Origin: Gammaproteobacteria bacterium
GTDB taxonomy: Bacteria > Pseudomonadota > Gammaproteobacteria > Steroidobacterales > Steroidobacteraceae
Assembly (NCBI GenBank): GCA_030038645.1
Contig: JASHSR010000031.1
Location: 1-6,853 of the forward strand
Length of the DNA: 6,853 nt
Direction of reading: 5' to 3'
Made by a program: the position numbers and the translations under genes. Below the pieces are notes generated by a model. It was not told the origin of the DNA and did not search any database. It saw only the letters and a list, made by a program, of their open reading frames with translations. Shown piece after piece: positions 1 through 5,393 of this stretch; position 1 is the stretch's first letter, and each line of letters begins with the position of its first letter.

Positions 1-561
1 GAGCCGCTGCTTCCCGTGAGCGAGCTCAAGGTCCAGGGGCTGCACAACGCCGCGAATGCGCTCGCCGCGCTCGCGCTCGGCGAGGCCCTCGGCCTGCCGC
101 TCGAGCCGATGCTCGCCGAGCTCAGGACCTTCCCGGGCCTGCCGCATCGCTCGCAGTGGGTCGCGGACGTGCGCGGTGTGTCGTACGTCGACGATTCCAA
201 GGGCACGAACGTCGGCGCCACGATCGCCGCGGTCGCCGGGATGCCCGGGCCACTCGTGATGATCCTCGGCGGCGACGGCAAGCGACAGGACTTCACGCCG
301 CTCGCGGCGGCGTTTCGGGGCAAGGTGCGCCACGCCGTGCTGATCGGCCGCGATCGGGATGCCGTCGCGGAGGCGCTCGAGGGCGTCACGACGCTCGAGC
401 GCTGCGAGTCGCTCGAGGCGGCGGTGCGCGCGGCCGCGCGCGCGGCGAAGCCGGGGGACACCGTGCTCCTCTCCCCCGCGTGCGCGAGCCTCGACATGTT
501 TCGCGATTACGCGCACCGCGGCGCGGTGTTCTCCCAGGCGGTCCGGGAGCTCGCCGCATGA
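1..561 (+). CDS. murD: UDP-N-acetylmuramoyl-L-alanine--D-glutamate ligase, C-terminal part (5' end outside window)
   Basis: MurD is the cytoplasmic ATP-dependent ligase that adds D-glutamate to UDP-MurNAc-L-Ala. The frame is open from base 1, so this is the last 186 residues of a protein that is about 440 residues in E. coli; the nearest internal GTG (position 16) is not the real start. Visible here are the end of the central Mur ligase domain and the whole C-terminal domain. Motifs, numbered from the first residue in the window: HNAAN (15-19), the DDSKGTN segment (64-70) whose Lys and Asn contact nucleotide/substrate in the family, GGDGKRQDF (90-98), and SPACASLDMF (158-167), a MurD hallmark near the C-terminus. 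The stop TGA (559-561) overlaps the ftsW ATG in an ATGA motif. Identity is secure from the motifs; the catalytic P-loop lies upstream and cannot be judged. Confidence 0.97.
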   Translation, partial: EPLLPVSELKVQGLHNAANALAALALGEALGLPLEPMLAELRTFPGLPHRSQWVADVRGVSYVDDSKGTNVGATIAAVAGMPGPLVMILGGDGKRQDFTPLAAAFRGKVRHAVLIGRDRDAVAEALEGVTTLERCESLEAAVRAAARAAKPGDTVLLSPACASLDMFRDYAHRGAVFSQAVRELAA

Positions 562-567
562 GCTCCC
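545..567 (+). promoter_or_regulatory. ftsW ribosome binding site inside an 8-bp inverted repeat
   Basis: A Shine-Dalgarno-like GGGAG (545-549) lies 8 nt before the ftsW ATG (558-560) and supports that start. The same bases form the 5' arm of a perfect inverted repeat: GGGAGCTC (545-552) and GAGCTCCC (560-567), with a 7-nt loop holding the first two bases of the start codon. In RNA this hairpin would hide the binding site unless ribosomes finishing murD open it. The pairing is read directly; the coupling role is inference. GAG and CTC are common codons here, so chance is possible. Confidence 0.55.
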
Positions 568-1775
568 TCGCGCAGGGCGGCCTCGGTCTCACGTACGCGC
601 GCTCCGGAAGACGGCGCGGCGGCTTGCGCGTCGATACGGTCACGCTCGCCCTGGTGCTCGCGATCGTGCTGCTCGGGCTCGTGATGGTGACCTCGGCGTC
701 CGTGTCGATCGCGAGCGAGGAGAGCGGTCACGCCTTCTACTTTCTCACCCGGCAGCTGCTGCTCACGGTGGTCGGAGGAGCGATCGGCGCCGTCATTCTG
801 CTCGTGCCCACCGAGCGGATCGAGCGGCTCTCGATGCCGTTCCTCATCACCGCGCTCGCCCTGCTGCTCCTCGTGCTCGTGCCCGGGCTCGGCCGCTCCG
901 TGAACGGCAGCCGCCGCTGGCTCGAGGTGGGAGGGATCGGCTTCCAGGTCTCGGAGCTCGCCCGCGCCTTCATCCTGATCTACGTGGCGAGCTACGCGGC
1001 GCGCCGCGAGGAGGAGCTGCGCGGCTCGCTCGCCGGGCTCGCGAAGCCGCTCGGGCTGCTCGCGTGCGCGGGCGCGCTGCTCCTCGCCGAGCCGGATTTC
1101 GGCGCGGCGACCGTGCTGTTCGCGACGGGGTTCGGCCTCCTGTTCCTCGCCGGCGCGCGGCTGCGCTACGTCATCGCGATGATGGTCGTCGCGGCGGGCG
1201 GCTTCGCCTTGCTCGCGATCACCTCGGCCTACCGGCTGCGCCGCCTCACGGCATTCGTCAATCCCTGGTCCGACCCGTGGAACAGCGGCTTCCAGCTCAC
1301 GCAATCGCTCATCGCGATCGGACGCGGCGGCTGGCTCGGCGTGGGGCTCGGCGACAGCGTCCAGAAGCTCTTCTACCTCCCCGAGGCCCACACCGACTTT
1401 CTCTTCGCGGTGCTCGCCGAGGAGCTCGGGCTGATCGGGGCGATCCTGACGCTCGGCCTGTTCCTCGCCCTGGTGTGGAGGAGCTTGCGCATCGCGCGGC
1501 TCGCCGCCGACAGCGGACTGAAGTTCCCGGCGTACCTCGCCGCGGGCTTCGGGCTGTGGCTCGGCATCCAGGCGTTCATCAACATCGGCGTGAACATGGG
1601 CGTGCTGCCGACGAAGGGCTTGACGCTCCCGCTCATGAGCTACGGCCGCTCGAGCCTCGTCGTGGCGCTCGCCTGGGTGGGCCTCGTGCTGCGGGTCTAT
1701 CACGAGGCGACGGCGCAGGCGCGCGGGGGCGCCGCGCGCGCCCACGGCGCGGAGCGCAACGGAGCGGCTCCGTGA
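558..1775 (+). CDS. ftsW: Septal peptidoglycan glycosyltransferase FtsW (SEDS family)
   Basis: FtsW polymerises lipid II into glycan strands at the division septum together with its class B PBP (FtsI); it is an inner membrane protein. The product is 405 residues, usual for the family, with a basic cytoplasmic N-tail (GRRR near 17-20) and about ten hydrophobic segments (first at about 26-47, then about 66-84 and 91-109). SEDS signatures present: the SVNGSRRWL region (about 114-122), EPDFGAATV, the PEAHTDFLFAVLAEE block containing the family's essential Asp (D280), and LPTKGLTLPLMSYG (350-363). FtsW rather than RodA is favoured by TKGLTLP and by position between murD and murG. Two departures: QVSEL (130-134) for the usual QPSEL, and SYGRSS with Arg364 for the usual SYGGSS. 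The ATG start overlaps the murD stop and has a good ribosome site. The upstream extension of this frame inside murD is not coding. Confidence 0.97.
   Translation: MSSLAQGGLGLTYARSGRRRGGLRVDTVTLALVLAIVLLGLVMVTSASVSIASEESGHAFYFLTRQLLLTVVGGAIGAVILLVPTERIERLSMPFLITALALLLLVLVPGLGRSVNGSRRWLEVGGIGFQVSELARAFILIYVASYAARREEELRGSLAGLAKPLGLLACAGALLLAEPDFGAATVLFATGFGLLFLAGARLRYVIAMMVVAAGGFALLAITSAYRLRRLTAFVNPWSDPWNSGFQLTQSLIAIGRGGWLGVGLGDSVQKLFYLPEAHTDFLFAVLAEELGLIGAILTLGLFLALVWRSLRIARLAADSGLKFPAYLAAGFGLWLGIQAFINIGVNMGVLPTKGLTLPLMSYGRSSLVVALAWVGLVLRVYHEATAQARGGAARAHGAERNGAAP
1759..1773 (+). promoter_or_regulatory. murG ribosome binding site and GTG start within a small hairpin
   Basis: GGAG (1761-1764) lies 7 nt before the murG GTG (1772-1774) and is its likely Shine-Dalgarno site. 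ACGGAG (1759-1764) pairs perfectly with CTCCGT (1768-1773) around a 3-nt loop CGG. The 6-bp stem therefore covers the binding site and the first two bases of the start codon. It lies in the last codons of ftsW, so ribosomes terminating on ftsW would melt it. The base pairing is seen directly; a coupling role is inferred. Confidence 0.5.
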
Positions 1776-2860
1776 GCGCGCGTCCCGCACTCATCATGGC
1801 GGGGGGCACGGGCGGCCACGTCTTCCCGGCGCTCGCGCTCGCGCGCCTGCTGCGGCGGCAGTCGATCGAGGTGGTCTGGCTCGGCACCCGCCGCGGCCTC
1901 GAGGCGCGGATCGTGCCGGCGGAGCCGATTCCGATCGAATGGCTCTCCGTCGGCGGGCTGCGCGGCAAGGGGCTCGGCACGCTGCTCGCCGCCCCGCTGC
2001 GCCTCGGCCTCGCGCTGCTGCAGGCGCTGCGCATCATGTGGCGCCGGCGGCCGTGCGTGGTGGTGGGACTCGGCGGCTTCGTGACCGGTCCCGGCGGCGT
2101 CGCCGCTTGGCTCACCCGCCGCCCGCTCATCATTCACGAGCAGAACGCCATCGCGGGCTTCACCAACCGCTGCCTCGCGCACCTCGCGCGTGAGGTGCTC
2201 GAGGCGTTCCCGGGCAGCTTCGGCGCCGGAGTCCGAGCGCGCGCGATCGGCAACCCCGTGCGGGCGGAGATCACCGAGGCCCGAGCCCCGGCCGCGCGAT
2301 TTGCGGAACGAGGCGGGGCGATCCGCATTCTGGTGATCGGCGGCAGCCAGGGCGCCGTCCGCTTGAACACCGTCGTGCCGCTCGCGCTCGCGTCGCTCCC
2401 GAAGTCGATCGCAGTCGAGGTGCGCCATCAGTCGGGCAGCCGCTGGCACGAGACCGCGGAGCGAGCCTATGCCGCCGCGGGCGTGCGCGCCGAGGTGACT
2501 CCGTTCATCGAGGACATGGCGGCCGCCTATGAGTGGGCCGATCTCGTCGTCTGCCGCGCCGGCGCGCTCACCATCTCGGAGCTTGCCGCGGCCGGGGTGG
2601 GCGCGATCCTCGTGCCGTTTCCCGCGGCCGTCGACGATCATCAAACGGCGAACGCCCGGTACCTCGTGAACGGGGGCGCTGCCGTGCTGATCGACGACCG
2701 CGAGCTCACGGCCGGGCGGCTCGCCGCCGAGCTCGCACGGCTCTGCGCGAGCCGCGCGCCGCTGCTCGTCATGGCGGAGCGCGCCCGCGCTCTCGCCCGC
2801 CCGCGGGCGGCGGACGAGCTGGCCGAGGCGTGCCTGCGCTACGCGGAGGGCGCGGCATGA
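1772..2860 (+). CDS. murG: UDP-GlcNAc:MurNAc-pentapeptide-lipid GlcNAc transferase (lipid II synthase)
   Basis: MurG transfers GlcNAc from UDP-GlcNAc onto lipid I to give lipid II, at the cytoplasmic face of the inner membrane. The 362-residue product matches the usual length (355 in E. coli) and has the two-domain GT-B layout. The N-terminal glycine loop GGTGGHVFPA (11-20), the second loop GLGGFVTGPGG (99-109) and HEQN (122-125) belong to the acceptor half. GGSQGA (190-195) and CRAGALTISE (261-270) belong to the donor half, with Glu270 matching the Glu that holds the UDP-GlcNAc ribose in E. coli MurG. VPFPAAVDDHQTANA follows, as expected for the sugar-nucleotide site. The start is GTG, overlapping the ftsW stop in GTGA with GGAG 7 nt upstream. 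This gives the normal N-terminus a few residues before the glycine loop. The 3' end overlaps murC by 4 nt. Confidence 0.97.
   Translation: MSARPALIMAGGTGGHVFPALALARLLRRQSIEVVWLGTRRGLEARIVPAEPIPIEWLSVGGLRGKGLGTLLAAPLRLGLALLQALRIMWRRRPCVVVGLGGFVTGPGGVAAWLTRRPLIIHEQNAIAGFTNRCLAHLAREVLEAFPGSFGAGVRARAIGNPVRAEITEARAPAARFAERGGAIRILVIGGSQGAVRLNTVVPLALASLPKSIAVEVRHQSGSRWHETAERAYAAAGVRAEVTPFIEDMAAAYEWADLVVCRAGALTISELAAAGVGAILVPFPAAVDDHQTANARYLVNGGAAVLIDDRELTAGRLAAELARLCASRAPLLVMAERARALARPRAADELAEACLRYAEGAA
2845..2850 (+). promoter_or_regulatory. Strong ribosome binding site deciding the murC start
   Basis: GGAGGG lies 6 nt before the ATG at 2857 and is the best Shine-Dalgarno match in the window. It argues for initiation at 2857, overlapping the murG stop in ATGA, rather than at the in-frame ATG at 2950. 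The latter stands directly before the conserved MurC core but has only a weak GGAT upstream. Confidence 0.75.
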
Positions 2861-4458
2861 CAAAATCGTCGGGAACGATTTTGGACGCCGACCGGCGGCC
2901 CGAAGGGCCAGGCGCGACGGCGCCGAGCATCGCCGGTCGCGCGGATCGCATGCGACGCATCAACACGATCCACTTCGTCGGGATCGGCGGCGCCGGGATG
3001 GGCGGCATCGCCGAGGTGCTCATCAACCTCGGCTACTCCGTGCAGGGCTCGGACCTCAAGGAGAACCCGATCACACAGCGGCTCGCCGTGCTCGGAGCCC
3101 GCGTGACCATCGGGCATGCGGCCGAGAACGTCCGGGGCGCCGACGTGGTCGTCGTCTCGAGCGCCGTCGCGCCCGACAACCCCGAAGTGCAGGCCGCTCA
3201 GGCGGAGCGCATTCCGACCGTGCAGCGGGCGGAGATGCTGGGCGAGCTCATGCGCTTCCGCTACTCGATCGCGGTCGCGGGCAGCCATGGCAAGACGACC
3301 ACGACGAGCCTCGTCGCGAGCGTGCTCGCCGAAGGCGGAGCCGACCCGACCTTCGTCATCGGCGGGCGCTTGAAGAGCGCGGGCAGCAATGCGCGGCTCG
3401 GCACGGGACGCTACCTCGTCGCGGAGGCGGACGAGAGCGACGCCTCGTTCACTCATCTGCAGCCGCTCATCGCGATCGTCACCAACGTCGACAACGATCA
3501 CCTCGCGACCCACGGGGGGAGCTTCGAGCGCCTGAAGCAGAGCTTCCTCGACTTCCTGCACAACTTGCCGTTCTACGGGCTCGCCATCGTCTGCCTCGAC
3601 GACGAGCACGTGCGTAGCATTCTGCCCCGCATCGGGCGTCCGGTGATGACCTACGGACTCGAGCCGGGCGCGGACGTGCGGGCGGTCAATCTGCGGCGGA
3701 GCGGCCTGCAGACGCACTTTGAAGTGCTTCGCTCTGGGGTCGCCTCGAGGGGCGGGGAGTCCCCGCTCGCGCTGACGGTCAATCTTCCCGGCACGCACAA
3801 CGTGCTCAACGCCCTCGCGGCGGTGGCGGTCGCGACGGAGCTCGAGATGGAGGACGGGGCCGTGAGGCGCTCGCTCGCGGGCTTCCAGGGCATCGACCGG
3901 CGGCTGCAGCACATCGCGGATATCGAGACCTCCGCCGGCCGCGTGACGCTCGTCGATGACTACGCCCACCATCCGACCGAGATCGCCGCGACGCTCGAGG
4001 CGCTGCGCCAGGGCTATCCCGGCCGCCGCATCGTGCTCGCGTTCCAGCCGCACCGCTACACGCGCACCCGCGACTTGATCGACGACTTCGGCAAGGTGCT
4101 CTCGAGCGCGGACGTACTGCTCGTCACCGAGGTCTACGCGGCCGGCGAGCCGCCGATCGAGGGATCCGACGGCCGGGCGATCTGCCGCGCCGTGCGCTCG
4201 CGCGGGCAGGTGGAGCCGATCTTCGTCGAGCGGGTCGAGGAGCTCGCGACTCCCTTGAAGGGCCTGATCCGCGCGAACGATCTCATCGTGACGATGGGAG
4301 CGGGGCACATCAACACCGTCGCGCACGCGTTGCCGGCCGCTCTCGCGGCATCGGTGGCGCCGGCGGCAGCGGTGACGCCGGCCGTCGTGGCCGTACCCAC
4401 GACACCAGCGGCACCTGCCTCGGCGGCTGCCACGCCCTTTCGCCGGAGATCCAAGTGA
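2857..4458 (+). CDS. murC: UDP-N-acetylmuramate--L-alanine ligase with N- and C-terminal extensions
   Basis: MurC adds L-Ala to UDP-MurNAc using ATP, the first amino acid step of the cytoplasmic peptidoglycan pathway. From ATG 2857 the product is 533 residues, longer than E. coli MurC (491). The N-terminal Rossmann domain opens with HFVGIGGAGMGG (39-50), which binds UDP-sugar. The central ligase domain has the P-loop GSHGKTTTTS (142-151), EADESDASF (190-198), TNVDNDH (209-215) and GTHNVLNA (312-319). The C-terminal domain has DDYAHHPTE (367-375), FQPHRYTRTRDL (396-407) and MGAGHIN (480-486). Residues 1-31 before MRRINTIHF are poorly conserved and about twice as long as in E. coli; their codons contain the palindromic segment 2861-2939. 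Residues 489-533 form an Ala/Pro/Val-rich tail ending RRRSK. A loop near residue 294 is about 6 residues longer than in E. coli. The core is intact and should be active. Confidence 0.97.
   Translation: MTKSSGTILDADRRPEGPGATAPSIAGRADRMRRINTIHFVGIGGAGMGGIAEVLINLGYSVQGSDLKENPITQRLAVLGARVTIGHAAENVRGADVVVVSSAVAPDNPEVQAAQAERIPTVQRAEMLGELMRFRYSIAVAGSHGKTTTTSLVASVLAEGGADPTFVIGGRLKSAGSNARLGTGRYLVAEADESDASFTHLQPLIAIVTNVDNDHLATHGGSFERLKQSFLDFLHNLPFYGLAIVCLDDEHVRSILPRIGRPVMTYGLEPGADVRAVNLRRSGLQTHFEVLRSGVASRGGESPLALTVNLPGTHNVLNALAAVAVATELEMEDGAVRRSLAGFQGIDRRLQHIADIETSAGRVTLVDDYAHHPTEIAATLEALRQGYPGRRIVLAFQPHRYTRTRDLIDDFGKVLSSADVLLVTEVYAAGEPPIEGSDGRAICRAVRSRGQVEPIFVERVEELATPLKGLIRANDLIVTMGAGHINTVAHALPAALAASVAPAAAVTPAVVAVPTTPAAPASAAATPFRRRSK
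2861..2883 (+). repeat. Perfect 9-bp inverted repeat at the start of murC
   Basis: CAAAATCGT (2861-2869) and ACGATTTTG (2875-2883) are exact reverse complements around the 5-nt loop CGGGA. The repeat begins at the base after the murG stop and at the second base of codon 2 of murC. It is 13/23 A+T, standing out from GC-rich surroundings. It could be an RNA hairpin over the early murC message, a DNA-protein site, or part of a dispersed palindromic repeat. The T run lies inside the stem rather than after it, so it is a poor intrinsic terminator. The symmetry is seen directly; the function is unknown. Confidence 0.8.
2889..2939 (+). repeat. Nested palindromes forming a potential three-way RNA junction in the murC leader codons
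   Basis: An outer perfect 9-bp inverted repeat, CGACCGGCG (2889-2897) with CGCCGGTCG (2931-2939), encloses two smaller hairpins. These are GCCC/GGGC (2898-2901 with 2905-2908, loop GAA) and GGCGC/GCGCC (2911-2915 with 2920-2924, loop GACG). The whole set lies in codons 11-28 of murC, a part not conserved in the protein family, and follows the 2861-2883 hairpin by 5 nt. The arms are seen directly; folding and function are inferred, and high GC raises the chance rate. Confidence 0.6.
3752..3766 (+). repeat. 15-nt inverted repeat inside murC
   Basis: GCGGGGA (3752-3758) and TCCCCGC (3760-3766) are exact reverse complements about a single central G. The repeat lies in codons for a variable MurC loop (around GGESPL) that is about 6 residues longer than in E. 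coli MurC. As RNA it can form a short stem once the centre opens. No function can be assigned. Confidence 0.5.
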
Positions 4459-4460
4459 TG
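4445..4460 (+). promoter_or_regulatory. murB ribosome binding site and double start GTGATG
   Basis: GGAG (4445-4448) lies 6 nt before GTG (4455) and 9 nt before ATG (4458), two consecutive in-frame start codons. GTG would overlap the murC stop by 4 nt and ATG by 1 nt (TGATG). Both spacings are acceptable. ATG is chosen because it is normally the stronger initiator; the difference is one residue. Confidence 0.6.
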
Positions 4461-5390
4461 TCCGTCGCCCCCGAATTCATGCCACGCACGAAGCGCAACG
4501 AGCGCATGAGCCGGCACACCTCCTGGCACGTCGGAGGTCCCGCGGAGATCTTCTTCTCGCCCCGCGACCGCGCGGATCTCGCCGCGTTCCTGAAGAGCGT
4601 GCCGCCGCAGACGCCGGTGCACTGGATCGGCCTCGGCAGCAACCTGCTCATCCGCGACGGCGGGCTGAAGGGCGTCGCGATCGCGACGTACGGCGCGCTC
4701 GAGCGGCTCGAGCGCCGGAGCGAGACGACCGTGTACTGCGAGGCGGGCGTCGCCTGCGCGCGCATCGCGAGACAGTGCATCAAATGGGGACTCGGCCCTG
4801 CCGAGTTCTTCGCCGGCATTCCGGGAACGCTCGGCGGCGCGCTTGCCATGAACGCGGGCGCCTTCGGTGGGGACACCTGGAGCCACGTGCAGGAAGTTGA
4901 GACGGTGGACCGAAGCGGCAAGGAGCACACCCGCTCTGCGGGCGAGTACGAGGTGGGATATCGCGACGTGCGCCCGTCGCACCCCGGCGAAGGCTTCGTC
5001 GCGGCGAAGCTCCTCTTCGAGCGCAAGCCGGCCGCGAACGAGGCCGAGGTGCGCTCGCTGCTCGCCCGGCGCAAGGCCTCGCAGCCGATCGGGGAGTGGA
5101 GCTGCGGCTCGGTGTTCACGAATCCTCCGGGCGACCATGCGGCGCGGCTGATCGAGGCGGCGGGCCTGAAGGGCCTGCGCATCGGCGGTGCGTCGGTCTC
5201 CGAGAAGCACGCGAACTTCATCATCAATCACGGCGCCGCGACCGCGGCGGACATCGAGCGGCTGATCGGGCGCGTGCAGGCGGAGGTCGAGCGCGTCCAC
5301 GGCATTCGCCTCACTCCGGAGGTGCGTATCGTCGGTGAGGCGCCCGCGCCGCTCGAGGCGGTGGCTCCGCCTACGGGGAAGGGAAGCTGA
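4458..5390 (+). CDS. murB: UDP-N-acetylenolpyruvoylglucosamine reductase
   Basis: MurB is the FAD- and NADPH-dependent reductase that turns enolpyruvyl-UDP-GlcNAc into UDP-MurNAc, the substrate of MurC encoded just upstream. The product is 310 residues (311 from the GTG one codon earlier). HTSWHVGGPAEIFF begins the FAD-binding half, followed by GLGSNLLIRD (58-67) and GIPGTLGGALAMNAGAFG (120-137). The catalytic set is present: Arg169 in VGYRDVR, Ser218 in SCGSVFTNPPG as proton donor, and Glu288 in LTPEVRIVG. Length and the SCGSVFTNPPGDHAARLIEAAGLKG-like stretch (about 216-240) resemble the shorter type II MurB (S. aureus, B. subtilis) rather than the longer E. coli enzyme (342 residues). About 15 Ala/Pro-rich residues trail the last motif. 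It is separated from ftsQ by 3 nt, so it belongs to the same operon. Confidence 0.96.
   Translation: MSVAPEFMPRTKRNERMSRHTSWHVGGPAEIFFSPRDRADLAAFLKSVPPQTPVHWIGLGSNLLIRDGGLKGVAIATYGALERLERRSETTVYCEAGVACARIARQCIKWGLGPAEFFAGIPGTLGGALAMNAGAFGGDTWSHVQEVETVDRSGKEHTRSAGEYEVGYRDVRPSHPGEGFVAAKLLFERKPAANEAEVRSLLARRKASQPIGEWSCGSVFTNPPGDHAARLIEAAGLKGLRIGGASVSEKHANFIINHGAATAADIERLIGRVQAEVERVHGIRLTPEVRIVGEAPAPLEAVAPPTGKGS
5356..5372 (+). repeat. Short hairpin just upstream of the ftsQ ribosome site
   Basis: AGGCGG (5356-5361) pairs with CCGCCT (5367-5372) around a 5-nt loop. It lies in the non-conserved tail codons of murB, before the purine-rich GGGGAAGGGAAG (5375-5386) that probably serves as the ftsQ ribosome site, 7 nt before its ATG. 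The stem leaves that site free. Six-base-pair stems are common in such GC-rich DNA, so significance is doubtful. Confidence 0.35.
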
Positions 5391-5393
5391 GCC

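Noticed and set aside
426..441. Perfect 16-nt GC-only palindrome in murD, possible Z-DNA or protein site
   Set aside because: It follows from Ala/Arg codons (GCG, CGC, GCC) in a helix of MurD. Alternating CG runs are expected at this base composition.
156..557. N-terminal extension of the ftsW frame inside murD
   Set aside because: The sequence is Arg/Gly-rich with no membrane segments or FtsW similarity, and murD is coding in another frame. The ATG at 558 has a good ribosome site.
359..1771. Open frame running upstream of murG through murD and ftsW
   Set aside because: The upstream part is Arg-rich shadow sequence. MurG similarity begins only at the GTG at 1772, which has its own ribosome site.
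2861..2890. Intrinsic terminator between murG and murC
   Set aside because: The stem is AT-rich and the T run is part of the 3' arm, not a tail after a GC stem. Termination here would also cut off essential downstream genes.
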